Source: Halpernia humi
GTDB lineage: Bacteria; Bacteroidota; Bacteroidia; Flavobacteriales; Weeksellaceae
Assembly: GCF_900108025.1 (NCBI RefSeq)
Contig: NZ_FNUS01000003.1
Coordinates: forward strand, 186,001 to 250,000
Reading direction: 5' to 3'
Length of the DNA stretch: 64,000 bases
Positions 33,815 to 43,123 of this stretch are shown piece after piece. Under the pieces are notes generated by a model, which saw only the letters and a program-made list of their open reading frames with translations, did not search any database and had not been told where the DNA came from. Both the position numbers and the translations under genes were made by a program. Each line of letters begins with the position of its first letter. Position 1 is the first letter of the stretch.

Positions 33815-35677
33815 ATGATAAACGAAATATACGACGTTATCGTTGTTGGCGGAGGTCACGCTGGTTGTGAAGCCGCTGCAGCCGCTGCAAATTTAGGGTC
33901 AAAAACACTTTTGGTAACTATGAACATGCAAACCATCGGGCAGATGAGTTGCAACCCCGCAATGGGCGGAATAGCCAAAGGACAAATTGTGCGCGAAATA
34001 GACGCAATGGGCGGCTATTCAGGAATAGTAGCCGATAAATCTGCCATACAGTTTAAAATGCTCAATCTTTCCAAAGGTCCCGCAATGTGGTCTCCCAGAA
34101 CACAAAACGATAGAATGCTCTTCGCAGAAGAATGGAGAATTGCCCTAGAACAAACACCAAATCTCGATTTCTTTCAAGATATGGTAAAAGAATTAATCAT
34201 CGAAAACAACCAAGTTTGTGGCGTAAAAACATCATTAGGAATATCAATAAAATCTAAATCTGTTGTCTTAACGAATGGTACATTCCTAAATGGCTTAATC
34301 CACGTTGGCGATAAGCAATTAGGCGGGGGTAGAATGGGCGAACCAAAATCATTTGGCATCACAGAACAACTGGTAAGTTTAGGCTTTGAAGCAGGAAGAA
34401 TGAAAACCGGTACTCCACCAAGAATTGATGGTAGAACACTGGATTACAGCAAAATGGAAGAACAAAAAGGGGACGAAAATCCGCAAAAATTTAGCTTTAC
34501 AGACACTCCAAAAATTACAAAACAATTAAGTTGTCATATTGCGTACACCAACGAAAAAGTACACGATATTTTACGCACTGGCTTCGAAAAATCACCTATG
34601 TTTAATGGTACAATCCAAAGTATAGGTCCTAGATATTGCCCAAGTATTGAAGATAAAATAAATAGATTTGCAGAACGAAACCGCCATCAACTTTTTGCAG
34701 AACCAGAAGGCTGGAGAACAGTAGAAATCTATTTGAATGGTTTTAGTTCATCTTTACCAGAAGATGTTCAAATAAAAGCAATGCAAGCCATTCCAGGCTT
34801 TGAAAATGCAAAAGTTTTCCGCCCAGGATACGCCATCGAATATGATTACTTCCCGCCTACTCAACTTAGCCATACTTTGGAAACAAAATTAATAGAAAAC
34901 CTATATTTCGCCGGACAAATAAACGGAACTACTGGCTACGAAGAAGCGGCCGGACAAGGCTTAATTGCAGGTATAAATGCACATAACAAAGTACATGAAA
35001 AACCAGAATTTATACTAAACAGAGACGAAGCCTACATCGGTGTTCTAATAGATGACCTAATTACAAAAGGAACCGAAGAACCTTACCGAATGTTCACATC
35101 CAGAGCAGAATACCGCTTACTTTTAAGACAAGATAATGCAGATATTCGTTTAACTGAAAAATCATTTAAAATAGGTTTAGCAAAAGAAGAACGTTTAAGA
35201 AAAGTTGAAGAAAAAATAAATAAAAGTTCTGAATTAGAAGCATATTTGGCTAAAACTTCTTTAAAACCAAGCATTATAAACCCTGTTCTAGAAAGTGTAG
35301 AATCTGCACCCGTCGATCAAGCCTACCGCGCAACACAAATATTAACTCGTCCAAATGTGACGCTGAAAACTTTAGAAGACATACCCGATTTAAAAGAAAA
35401 TATTGAGAGATATTCAGCAGAAGTGCAAGAGCAAGCACAAATAAATATTAAATATAAAGGCTATATAGAAAAAGAAAAAGCCAACGTAGATAAACTCACA
35501 CGATTAGAAAACATCAAAATATCCGAAACTTTTGAATACTTAAATATTAAATCACTATCTATGGAAGCGCGCCAAAAACTGACTAAAATAAGACCAAAAA
35601 CATTAGCGCAAGCAGGTAGAATAAGTGGCGTATCGCCTTCTGACATTAATGTCTTGATTATTTATATCGGTAAATAA
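33815..35677 (+). CDS. mnmG: tRNA uridine 5-carboxymethylaminomethyl modification enzyme MnmG (GidA)
   Basis: The 620-residue protein has the FAD loop VVGGGHAGCEAAAAAA at the N-terminus, then MSCNPAMGGIAKG, GTFLNGLIHVG and the C-terminal helical region with AGRISGVSPSDI. With MnmE it modifies the wobble uridine of certain tRNAs. It is flanked by parS sites on both sides. The G/C balance of its coding strand is unusual for the window (hand count of five lines: 57 G, 65 C), unlike the right-hand genes. Confidence 0.93.
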   Translation: MINEIYDVIVVGGGHAGCEAAAAAANLGSKTLLVTMNMQTIGQMSCNPAMGGIAKGQIVREIDAMGGYSGIVADKSAIQFKMLNLSKGPAMWSPRTQNDRMLFAEEWRIALEQTPNLDFFQDMVKELIIENNQVCGVKTSLGISIKSKSVVLTNGTFLNGLIHVGDKQLGGGRMGEPKSFGITEQLVSLGFEAGRMKTGTPPRIDGRTLDYSKMEEQKGDENPQKFSFTDTPKITKQLSCHIAYTNEKVHDILRTGFEKSPMFNGTIQSIGPRYCPSIEDKINRFAERNRHQLFAEPEGWRTVEIYLNGFSSSLPEDVQIKAMQAIPGFENAKVFRPGYAIEYDYFPPTQLSHTLETKLIENLYFAGQINGTTGYEEAAGQGLIAGINAHNKVHEKPEFILNRDEAYIGVLIDDLITKGTEEPYRMFTSRAEYRLLLRQDNADIRLTEKSFKIGLAKEERLRKVEEKINKSSELEAYLAKTSLKPSIINPVLESVESAPVDQAYRATQILTRPNVTLKTLEDIPDLKENIERYSAEVQEQAQINIKYKGYIEKEKANVDKLTRLENIKISETFEYLNIKSLSMEARQKLTKIRPKTLAQAGRISGVSPSDINVLIIYIGK

Positions 35678-35684
35678 AACAAAA

Positions 35685-35700
35685 TGTTTCACGTGAAACA
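35685..35700. promoter_or_regulatory. parS site, ParB-binding centromere (right)
   Basis: This is a second, identical TGTTTCACGTGAAACA, 8 bases after the mnmG stop codon and 10 bases before the start of the next gene. With the left site it brackets mnmG about 1.9 kb apart. Confidence 0.9.
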
Positions 35701-35709
35701 TTATCTTAT

Positions 35710-36330
35710 ATGAAACACTATTTCTTATTCTTTGTTCTTGTTTTAATTCAAAGTTGCGCAGTTACAAACTTGAAGAAAATACATAATGGCGATTTATTAT
35801 TTGTAGAAGCAAAAAAAGAAAATCTATCTGGCGCCATCAGCCGCGTAACAGAAAATGATAATTCTATTTCTTTCGATCATATTGCAATTGTAGAAAGAAA
35901 AAATAATAAAATAAATGTATTAGAGGCCTCTATAAAAAATGGTTCCAACAAACTTCCATATAGAGAATTCTTAAAAGAACATAAGGAAACCAAAATCCTA
36001 CTCTATCGTCTAAAACCTGAATATCAATATTCAATTCCCAATGCATTAGCAAAAGCAAATTCAATGCTCGGTAAACCCTACAATACTTCTTACATATTAA
36101 ATGATGATTCTTATTATTGCTCAGATTTTATAGAAAGAAGTTTTAGAAATGACAAAATATTTGAGTTAAAACCAATGACATTCATTAACCCCAAAACTGG
36201 CAAAACAGATGAATTTTGGTTAACCTTTTACAAAAAATTAGGCTTGGAAGTTCCAGAAGGAAAACTAGGTTGTAACCCAAACGGGCTTTCACAATCAAAT
36301 AAAATTGAAAAAATAGCAGTCTTAAATTAA
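35710..36330 (+). CDS. YiiX/YebB-like (permuted NlpC/P60) lipoprotein hydrolase
   Basis: This 206-residue protein has a lipobox (LIQSC, Cys at 16) and the permuted papain-like layout: GDLLFV followed by SFDHIAIV (catalytic His), and the Cys in YYCSDFIERSF about 110 residues later. Related proteins are predicted peptidases or amidases. The second parS lies in its upstream region, so ParB could influence its transcription. Confidence 0.75.
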   Translation: MKHYFLFFVLVLIQSCAVTNLKKIHNGDLLFVEAKKENLSGAISRVTENDNSISFDHIAIVERKNNKINVLEASIKNGSNKLPYREFLKEHKETKILLYRLKPEYQYSIPNALAKANSMLGKPYNTSYILNDDSYYCSDFIERSFRNDKIFELKPMTFINPKTGKTDEFWLTFYKKLGLEVPEGKLGCNPNGLSQSNKIEKIAVLN

Positions 36331-36336
36331 ATTTTT

Positions 36337-37161
36337 ATGGAAATAAAAGACCATTTTCTTACCCAAGAATTATTCGAAATAAAAGAAACGGAAATAAAAG
36401 GCGTTTTTAAAACTACACCCATTCCGGCTGATATTTCGAAATATTACGATAGTAAGGATTATATTTCTCATCATCAAGATTCGGGAAGCTTAAAGGAAAA
36501 ATTCTATAAATATTTGCAAGGATTTAATTTAAAATATAAAAAAAATATTCTTTCAAAATTTATTCAAACCGGTCCAAAAATCTTAGATTATGGTTGCGGC
36601 GCAGGAGAATTTTTGAAATATATAGAAACAAATTTTCAAACTTTAGGTTTTGAACCAAATGCATCTGCTAGAAATTCGGCTTTACAAAAACTAACAAAAA
36701 CTAAAATAATTGATGACTTAAATTTAGTTGAAAATGAAAGTTTAGACGCCATTACTTTATGGCATGTTTTCGAACATGTAGAAAATCAAGATGAAATTTT
36801 AGACTTATTTCATCAAAAATTAAAAGAAGGCGGAATTTTAATTATTGCCGTTCCAAACCCCGATTCTTTTGATGCAAAACATTATGGAAAATTTTGGGCG
36901 GCTTATGATGTTCCGCGTCATATTTTTCATTTTACAAAAAGCGGAATGGAAAATTTAATTAAAGCAAAAAGCGAAAATTGGAATCTAAAAAAAATTCGCC
37001 CTCTTCTACTCGATTCTTTTTATATTTCAATGTTGAGCGAAAAATATAAAAAATCTTCTCTATTTTGGGTAAAAGGTTTCATTTTTGGAGCGATTTCTAA
37101 TTTTAAGGCCTCAAAAAACTACGAATTTTCTAGTTTGATATATATTATCGAAAAAAAGTAG
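36337..37161 (+). CDS. class I SAM-dependent methyltransferase
   Basis: The 274-residue protein has the glycine-rich motif I ILDYGCGAGEFLKYI (about 85-99), the acidic end of strand 2 (GFEPNASAR), then LWHVFEHVENQ and LIIAVPNPDSFD. This resembles methyltransferases that act on small molecules or lipid/sugar acceptors in surface-polymer loci, but the substrate is unknown. It follows the YiiX-like gene by 6 bases and ends 36 bases from a convergent lipoprotein gene. Confidence 0.75.
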   Translation: MEIKDHFLTQELFEIKETEIKGVFKTTPIPADISKYYDSKDYISHHQDSGSLKEKFYKYLQGFNLKYKKNILSKFIQTGPKILDYGCGAGEFLKYIETNFQTLGFEPNASARNSALQKLTKTKIIDDLNLVENESLDAITLWHVFEHVENQDEILDLFHQKLKEGGILIIAVPNPDSFDAKHYGKFWAAYDVPRHIFHFTKSGMENLIKAKSENWNLKKIRPLLLDSFYISMLSEKYKKSSLFWVKGFIFGAISNFKASKNYEFSSLIYIIEKK

Positions 37162-37197
37162 ATAATTGAATTTTGACAGGTTTATGAAAGCGAAATT

Positions 37198-37842
37198 TTA
37201 CCAGAAATTGCCATTTTTTAAAATTCTATGAATTCTTTCTTCCGAAAAATGACTTTCGATTTTTAAAGTATCTTGGTAAATGAATTTTTTTATTTCTTTA
37301 GTTTTAAAATTTATTTCAGAAATTATAGGTTTTCTATTTTCTGAACTTTCAAGCAAAACTAAAATATCATCATTTTTCCAGTAAGCATTTTCTACCCAAA
37401 CCGAAGAACCCAAAAAATCTATTCTCTCAATAGATTTTTTTGAGATATCTACAAGATTAATTTCTTGGTCTAACGCAAAATTAATTTTACCATCGGCTAA
37501 ATTCCAATTATAACCATCAAAATCTAAATATTTATCTTTTGCTTTATTGAATATTAAAAAGTTGGTATAAACTTTATCAAATTTCTTATCAAAAATTCCA
37601 TACACATTTCCTTTTCTAAAAATTAAGGCTTTCTTTGAAGTAAATTCAAATTTATTTAATGAAAATTTAGAATCTAATTTTTTGTAATAATCAACCCAAT
37701 TTTTTAAAATTAAATTATCATCGCTTGCAAAAAATAAATCTTTATTTTTAGTCTCGAAATTTTGAGAATTATACTTATCTGATTTTGAACAACTTAAAAT
37801 TACAAAACAAGAAAATAGCGAAATTAAAAAAAGTTTTCTCAC
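37198..37842 (-). CDS. lipoprotein, unknown function
   Basis: The 214-residue protein has a lipobox (VILSC, Cys18). The mature part alternates short beta-strand-like stretches (KNWVDYYKKL, VYTNFLIFN, ALDQEINLVDIS) that suggest a beta-propeller-like or all-beta domain, but no family is recognised. It starts 7 bases after pgk and is likely cotranscribed. Confidence 0.6.
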   Translation of the reverse strand: MRKLFLISLFSCFVILSCSKSDKYNSQNFETKNKDLFFASDDNLILKNWVDYYKKLDSKFSLNKFEFTSKKALIFRKGNVYGIFDKKFDKVYTNFLIFNKAKDKYLDFDGYNWNLADGKINFALDQEINLVDISKKSIERIDFLGSSVWVENAYWKNDDILVLLESSENRKPIISEINFKTKEIKKFIYQDTLKIESHFSEERIHRILKNGNFW

Positions 37843-37849
37843 AAGATTT

Positions 37850-39040
37850 CTATTTCGTAATCGCAGCCACGCCAGGAAGTTCTAATCCTTCCAAACTTTC
37901 CAACATCGCACCACCACCAGTGGAAACATAACTTACTTTATCTTCGTAACCGAATTGTTTCACGAACGCAACGCTATCTCCACCGCCAACTAAAGAAAAA
38001 GCACCCATTTTAGTAGCTTCAGCAATACTATCGCCTAAAGCAATTGTTCCATTTGCAAAATTATCCATTTCAAAAACGCCAATTGGTCCATTCCATAAAA
38101 TGGTTTTAGAATTAATGATCACATCATTAAATAACAAACGCGTTTTAGAACCCGCGTCAAGCCCCATCCAGCCTTCAGGAATTTCATAGATATTGACTTC
38201 TTGCTGCTCGGCTTCATTATTAAATTCTTTCGCAACAATCGTGTCTGTAGGTAAATACACTTTCACATTATGTTTTTTCGCCTCTTCCAAAATCTCTAAT
38301 GCCAATTGCATTTTATCATCTTCTATCAAAGAATTTCCAATGTGGCCACCTTGCGCTTTTATAAAAGTAAAAGCCATTCCACCGCCGATAATTAAATTAT
38401 CTATTGCTGGTAAAATGTTTTCAATAATTGTAATTTTTGTGGACACTTTAGATCCACCAAGAATTGCAGTAACCGGTTTTTCACCAGAATTTAATACTTT
38501 ATCTATTGCTTTTAATTCATTTTCCATCAATAAACCGAAAAATTTAGTTTCAGGGAAAAATTGCGCAATTACCGCAGTTGAAGCATGCTCTCTATGTGCT
38601 GTTCCAAAGGCATCGTTTACATATACATCTCCGTATTTTGATAATTTTTCAGCAAAATCTTTATCGCCTTTTTCTTCTTGGCTATAAAATCTTAGATTTT
38701 CTAAAAGTAATATTTCTCCACCTTTAAGCTCAGACACCAACTCCTGAGTCTTATCTCCTAAAGCGTCTTCAGCAAATTTTAATTTTCGTCCCAAAACCTT
38801 TTCAATCTCTGGAATTATATTTTTTAAAGAGTATTTTTCATTCTTTTCACCTTTTGGTCTGCCAAGGTGAGTCATCAAAATTACAGCACCACCTCCATTC
38901 AAAATTAAATCTAAAGTTGGTTTCACTGCGGAAATTCTAGTTCCATCTGTAACCTCTAAATTCTCATTTTGCGGCACATTAAAATCCACACGAACTAAAA
39001 CTTTTTTATCTTTGAAATCGAAATCTGAAATATTTTTCAT
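37850..39040 (-). CDS. pgk: phosphoglycerate kinase
   Basis: The 396-residue protein has VLVRVDFNVP near the N-terminus, MTHLGRPKGE, and the C-terminal nucleotide site ending GGGDSVAFV ... STGGGAMLESLEG. It transfers phosphate from 1,3-bisphosphoglycerate to ADP in glycolysis. A perfect -7 box (39077-39084) lies 36 bases upstream. It is the first gene left of the candidate replication origin and is transcribed away from it. Confidence 0.95.
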   Translation of the reverse strand: MKNISDFDFKDKKVLVRVDFNVPQNENLEVTDGTRISAVKPTLDLILNGGGAVILMTHLGRPKGEKNEKYSLKNIIPEIEKVLGRKLKFAEDALGDKTQELVSELKGGEILLLENLRFYSQEEKGDKDFAEKLSKYGDVYVNDAFGTAHREHASTAVIAQFFPETKFFGLLMENELKAIDKVLNSGEKPVTAILGGSKVSTKITIIENILPAIDNLIIGGGMAFTFIKAQGGHIGNSLIEDDKMQLALEILEEAKKHNVKVYLPTDTIVAKEFNNEAEQQEVNIYEIPEGWMGLDAGSKTRLLFNDVIINSKTILWNGPIGVFEMDNFANGTIALGDSIAEATKMGAFSLVGGGDSVAFVKQFGYEDKVSYVSTGGGAMLESLEGLELPGVAAITK

Positions 39041-39076
39041 GGCTTGCTATTTTTTTATTTTACGAATTAACTTGAA

Positions 39077-39084
39077 CAAATTTA
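39077..39084 (-). promoter_or_regulatory. -7 box (TAAATTTG) for pgk
   Basis: On the minus strand this is a perfect TAnnTTTG match, 36 bases before the pgk start codon. It marks the left edge of the AT-rich spacer. Confidence 0.55.
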
Positions 39085-39647
39085 AGATTTCTAAACGGGT
39101 TTAAAAAAGATTACATTCGAAAAGTTTCCTCATTCCCCAAAGTCATACATTCATCATTATATTTCTTTATTATAAAAAAAATATATGAGTACTGTTGTTG
39201 TAGTCTCTGGAATTGTTGAAAAGTAATTTAAAATAGTTTACCGCAAAATGTTAAAGTTTAAATCATATTTTAATCACTTTTTAAGATATTGAAAATTAAT
39301 GATTTAGCATACTTATTAACAAATGTTGATAAACTTGAATTTATCAATCTGTTGACAATTTCGTTATGGAAAAAGTTTGCAAAACCTAATAATTATTTTA
39401 AAAACTTTTTTAGAAATTTTAAAAATTAATTTGCATTAGGAATAATTATTGGAAGAAAAAAGCAAAATAATTATAAACTTATCCACACTTATTTGTGAAA
39501 TTCTTAACATATTTTAAGATAGTTTATAGTTTAGGTAAAAAACATCTCATTTTCAGTAGTTTATAGATTTTTTTTAATTGTTTGAACGTTTTTTAGTTGC
39601 AAATCTCTATTTTATTTTAGAAAAGTGACTATTAAACTTTTATATCT
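39085..39647. other. candidate chromosomal replication origin (oriC)
   Basis: The 0.56-kb spacer between divergent pgk and rpiB has no gene, only ORFs under 15 codons. It has long A/T-only runs. A perfect DnaA box TTATCCACA lies at 39479-39487. Near-boxes are TTATTAACA (39313-39321), TGTTGATAA (39324-39332, complement TTATCAACA) and TTATCAATC (39341-39349), clustered within 40 bases. Repeated AGTTTATAG (39521-39529, 39558-39566) and AT-rich DNA after the perfect box would fit an unwinding region. The parS pair is 3.5-5.5 kb to the left. By hand count, the coding-strand G/C balance changes between mnmG (57:65) and rnr (78:39). This is a prediction. Confidence 0.6.
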
Positions 39648-39655
39648 TAAATTTG
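39648..39655 (+). promoter_or_regulatory. -7 box (TAAATTTG) for rpiB
   Basis: This perfect TAnnTTTG match is 13 bases before ATG 39669, giving a very short leader. It marks the right edge of the AT-rich spacer. Confidence 0.55.
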
Positions 39656-39668
39656 TATAAAAAGCAAA

Positions 39669-40100
39669 ATGAAGAATATTGCCATTGCAGCAGATCACGC
39701 TGGTTTCGAATACAAGGAATTAATAAAGGAACATTTAAAATCTAGCTATAAAGTGCAAGATTTCGGCACTTTTTCGAAAGATTCTGTTGATTATCCAGAT
39801 TTTGTTCATCCTGCGGCAAGTTCTGTGGAAAATGGTGACAATGTCTTTGGAATTTTAATTTGTGGCAGTGGCGAAGGTGTTTCTATAACCGCAAATAAAC
39901 ATCAAAATATTCGTTGTGCACTTTGTTGGGAAGTAGAAATTGCGAAATTGTCAAGACAACACAATAATGCAAATATGATTGCGATTCCTGCCCGATTTGT
40001 TTCAGAAAAATTAGCGTTAGAAATGATAGATGCTTTTCTTGAAACAGAGTTTGAAGGCGGAAGACACCAAAATAGAGTAAATAAAATTAGTTGTTGCTAA
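39669..40100 (+). CDS. rpiB: ribose 5-phosphate isomerase B
   Basis: The 143-residue protein has the RpiB layout: AADHAGFEYKE at the N-terminus, DFGTFSKDSVDYPDF, ICGSGEGVSITANKHQNIRCALC with the catalytic Cys/His region, and NNANMIAIPARF. It interconverts ribose 5-phosphate and ribulose 5-phosphate. It is transcribed away from the candidate origin. A 143-base spacer without recognised signals separates it from rnr. Confidence 0.93.
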   Translation: MKNIAIAADHAGFEYKELIKEHLKSSYKVQDFGTFSKDSVDYPDFVHPAASSVENGDNVFGILICGSGEGVSITANKHQNIRCALCWEVEIAKLSRQHNNANMIAIPARFVSEKLALEMIDAFLETEFEGGRHQNRVNKISCC

Positions 40101-40243
40101 ACGTTTTTTTAAACTTAGTTCGTCTAAACATATTTCAATATTGAAAAAAAGTAAAAATTGAAAAAAAGGAAATTTTTTATTTCCATAAAAGATTATCAGA
40201 AAAATTTGATAATTATCTAAAACATTTAATAGAAAATTAAAAA

Positions 40244-42400
40244 ATGCCAAAAAAGTCAAAATATCATAGCGATAAAAACAACAACAAACTCCAAGAAATC
40301 GGACGTTTAATTGTAAGATTTATGAATGGAAATTCTACCAAAATCTACAACTATAAACAGATTTCTGATGGGATAGATTATAAAAATCCCCGCCAAAGAG
40401 AGCAAGTCATTCAAGCTTTGCATAAATTATTAGCAAGCGAAAAAATAAAAGAAGTTGAGAAAGGAAAATATATTATTAATTTAAAAATAAAAGGCACTTT
40501 AACAGGAAAAATTGATTTTAACCAAAGTGGAAATGCTTATGTGAAAGTAGATGAACTGCCAGATGACGTTTTTATTCATCAAAAAAATGTGAAAGATGCT
40601 TTGCAAGGCGATAAAGTTTTGATTGTTACTTATAATTTTAAAGGAAAAAAATTAGAAGGCTCTGTTGTAGAGGTTTTGGAAAGAAATCGCACAGAATTTG
40701 TGGGCACTTTTCAATTGATTGAGCATAAAGATTTTGGCTTCGTTATTTGCGACAAAAAAGTAATAAATACGGATATTTTCATTTCGAGAAACCATTTCAA
40801 TGAGGCGAAAGATGGGCAGAAAGTAATTGTAAAAATGCTTGGTTGGGAAGCGGGAAATAGGAACCCGTCAGGAGAAATTATTCAGGTTTTGGGCGAACCA
40901 GGGAATCACGAAACAGAAATCCATTCAATATTAGCAGAATATGGTTTGCCATACGAATTTCCGTCTGATGTAGAACTCGAAGCCCAGAATATTGATACAT
41001 CTATTGGTGGAAAAGAATTAGAAAAGCGCCGAGATATGCGCAATGTTTGCACTTTCACCATAGATCCGAAAGATGCAAAAGATTTTGATGATGCGCTTTC
41101 CATTCAAAAATTAGAAAACGGAAATTGGGAAATAGGCGTTCACATTGCAGATGTTTCACATTATGTGCAGCCTGGAACTTTGTTGGACGATGAAGCCTAC
41201 AAAAGAGCAACTTCCATTTATTTGGTAGATCGAGTGGTTCCAATGCTTCCAGAAGTTTTAAGTAATGAAGTTTGCTCACTTCGGCCAAACGAAGAAAAAT
41301 ATACCTTTTCGGCTGTATTTGAAATGAATGATAGAGCAGAAGTTGTAAAAGAATGGTTTGGTAGAACCATCATCTATTCCGATCGCCGTTTTGCTTATGA
41401 AGATGCACAGGAAAGAATTGAAACAAAAGAAGGCGATTTGGTGGATGAAATTTTAACTTTAGACCGGTTAGCAAAAATTTTAAGAAGAAAAAGAATTGAA
41501 AATGGCGCGATTACTTTTGATAGAAGCGAAGTGCGTTTTAATTTAGATGAAAACAGCCAACCAATTGGCGTCTATTTTAAAATAAGCAAAGATTCTAATC
41601 ATTTAATAGAAGAATTTATGCTTCTCGCGAATAGAAAAGTATCAGAGTTTGTTTCGCTTAAAAAGAATGGCGTACCTACGCAAAATACATTTATTTACAG
41701 AATTCACGAAGATCCCGATCCTGCAAAATTGGAAGCATTGCGAGAATTTGTAGGCACTTTTGGCTATAAAATGGATTTGGCAAACACCAAAAAAGTAGCG
41801 CAATCTTTAAATAAATTATTGCACGATGTGAAAGGAAAAGGCGAAGAAAACATGATAGAAACTTTGGCGATGCGCTCTATGAGTAAAGCCATCTACTCCA
41901 CCGAACCAATCGGGCATTACGGTTTAGGCTTCGATTATTATTCGCATTTTACATCGCCAATTAGGAGATATCCAGATTTAATTGCGCACCGTTTGTTGCA
42001 ACATTATCTGGACGGCGGAAGATCGCCCTACAAGCCAGAATATGATGAAAAATGCAAACATTGCAGTTCTATGGAACGTTTGGCAGCCGATGCAGAAAGA
42101 GATTCCATCAAATTTATGCAAGTGAAATTTATGCAAACCCACCTAAATGAAGAATTTACAGGCGTTGTTTCTGGCGTTGCAGAATTTGGTTTTTGGGTGC
42201 AAATCCCAGAAAACGGTGCAGAAGGTTTAATAAAATTAAGAGATTTAATGGATGATACCTATCAATACGATGCAAAAACACACGCCGTTTACGGTAAAAA
42301 AACAGGCAATAAATACCAGTTGGGCGACGAATTAAGAATTAAAGTGGTGAAAGCCAACCTTATTGCAAAACAACTCGATTTTAAAATTGTTGAAAATTAA
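40244..42400 (+). CDS. rnr: ribonuclease R
   Basis: The 718-residue protein has an N-terminal winged-helix and cold-shock domains, then the RNB catalytic centre (TIDPKDAKDFDDALS, with the Asp cluster binding magnesium), FTSPIRRYPDLIAHR, and a C-terminal S1 domain (EFTGVVSGVAEFGFWVQI). It degrades structured RNA 3' to 5'. The coding strand is strongly G-rich relative to C (78 G to 39 C in five lines). Confidence 0.93.
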   Translation: MPKKSKYHSDKNNNKLQEIGRLIVRFMNGNSTKIYNYKQISDGIDYKNPRQREQVIQALHKLLASEKIKEVEKGKYIINLKIKGTLTGKIDFNQSGNAYVKVDELPDDVFIHQKNVKDALQGDKVLIVTYNFKGKKLEGSVVEVLERNRTEFVGTFQLIEHKDFGFVICDKKVINTDIFISRNHFNEAKDGQKVIVKMLGWEAGNRNPSGEIIQVLGEPGNHETEIHSILAEYGLPYEFPSDVELEAQNIDTSIGGKELEKRRDMRNVCTFTIDPKDAKDFDDALSIQKLENGNWEIGVHIADVSHYVQPGTLLDDEAYKRATSIYLVDRVVPMLPEVLSNEVCSLRPNEEKYTFSAVFEMNDRAEVVKEWFGRTIIYSDRRFAYEDAQERIETKEGDLVDEILTLDRLAKILRRKRIENGAITFDRSEVRFNLDENSQPIGVYFKISKDSNHLIEEFMLLANRKVSEFVSLKKNGVPTQNTFIYRIHEDPDPAKLEALREFVGTFGYKMDLANTKKVAQSLNKLLHDVKGKGEENMIETLAMRSMSKAIYSTEPIGHYGLGFDYYSHFTSPIRRYPDLIAHRLLQHYLDGGRSPYKPEYDEKCKHCSSMERLAADAERDSIKFMQVKFMQTHLNEEFTGVVSGVAEFGFWVQIPENGAEGLIKLRDLMDDTYQYDAKTHAVYGKKTGNKYQLGDELRIKVVKANLIAKQLDFKIVEN

Positions 42401-42439
42401 TTTTTTAACTTTACTTTTTTAATTAAATAGTTTTTAAAA

Positions 42440-43123
42440 ATGCTGGAACTAATATTTTCCGCCATTGGTTTGGGTTTTATGTTGAGCGTGGTTTTTATTG
42501 GGCCCATATTTTTTTTATTAATTGAAACCAGTTTTTCGCGCGGACCAAAACATGCGCTTTCTTTAGATTTCGGCGTTGTTTCTGCAGATATTTTGTGCAT
42601 TGTTGCCGCGTATTTTGCCAGCGACGATTTGGTCGCTTTAATTGATCAGCATCCGGGGTTTTATAGAATAACGGCATTAATCATTTTCATTTATGCTTTG
42701 TTTATGATAAATTCTAAAACCAAAATGCATATCGCGGGCGAAGAAAAGTTAATAAATCAAAATTATTTAAGAACCTTTATTAATGGCTTTTTACTTAATA
42801 TTTTAAACATTGGCGTCGTTTTATTTTGGTTGGTGACGGTAATTTCTGTGCGAAGTTCTTATCCACAATCGGGGAATTTCGTATTTTATATTGGCCTTGT
42901 AATCGGTACTTATCTTTTGATAGATTTGCTTAAAATATTTTTAGCCAAACAGTTTCACGATAGATTAACGCAAAAATTAGCCAACAGAATTCGCAAAGGC
43001 GTTGGTTTTATTTTAATTTTATTCAGTTTCTTAATTTTTATGCAGAGTTTCAAAAAATTTAATCAATTTGATAAAAGATTAGAGCAAGCAGAAAAAAAAG
43101 AACAATCTCAAATTCATCAATGA
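42440..43123 (+). CDS. LysE-family amino-acid exporter
   Basis: The 227-residue membrane protein has about six helices and the N-terminal GPIFFLLIETSFSRGPKHAL block typical of LysE/RhtB transporters, followed by LSLDFGVVSADILCIV. It probably exports an amino acid or small metabolite; the substrate is not predictable. The stop overlaps the LD-carboxypeptidase start (ATGA). Confidence 0.8.
   Translation: MLELIFSAIGLGFMLSVVFIGPIFFLLIETSFSRGPKHALSLDFGVVSADILCIVAAYFASDDLVALIDQHPGFYRITALIIFIYALFMINSKTKMHIAGEEKLINQNYLRTFINGFLLNILNIGVVLFWLVTVISVRSSYPQSGNFVFYIGLVIGTYLLIDLLKIFLAKQFHDRLTQKLANRIRKGVGFILILFSFLIFMQSFKKFNQFDKRLEQAEKKEQSQIHQ

Noticed and set aside
38193-38687. 164-codon + strand frame inside pgk
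   Set aside because: Antisense shadow of a highly conserved enzyme gene; no family features.
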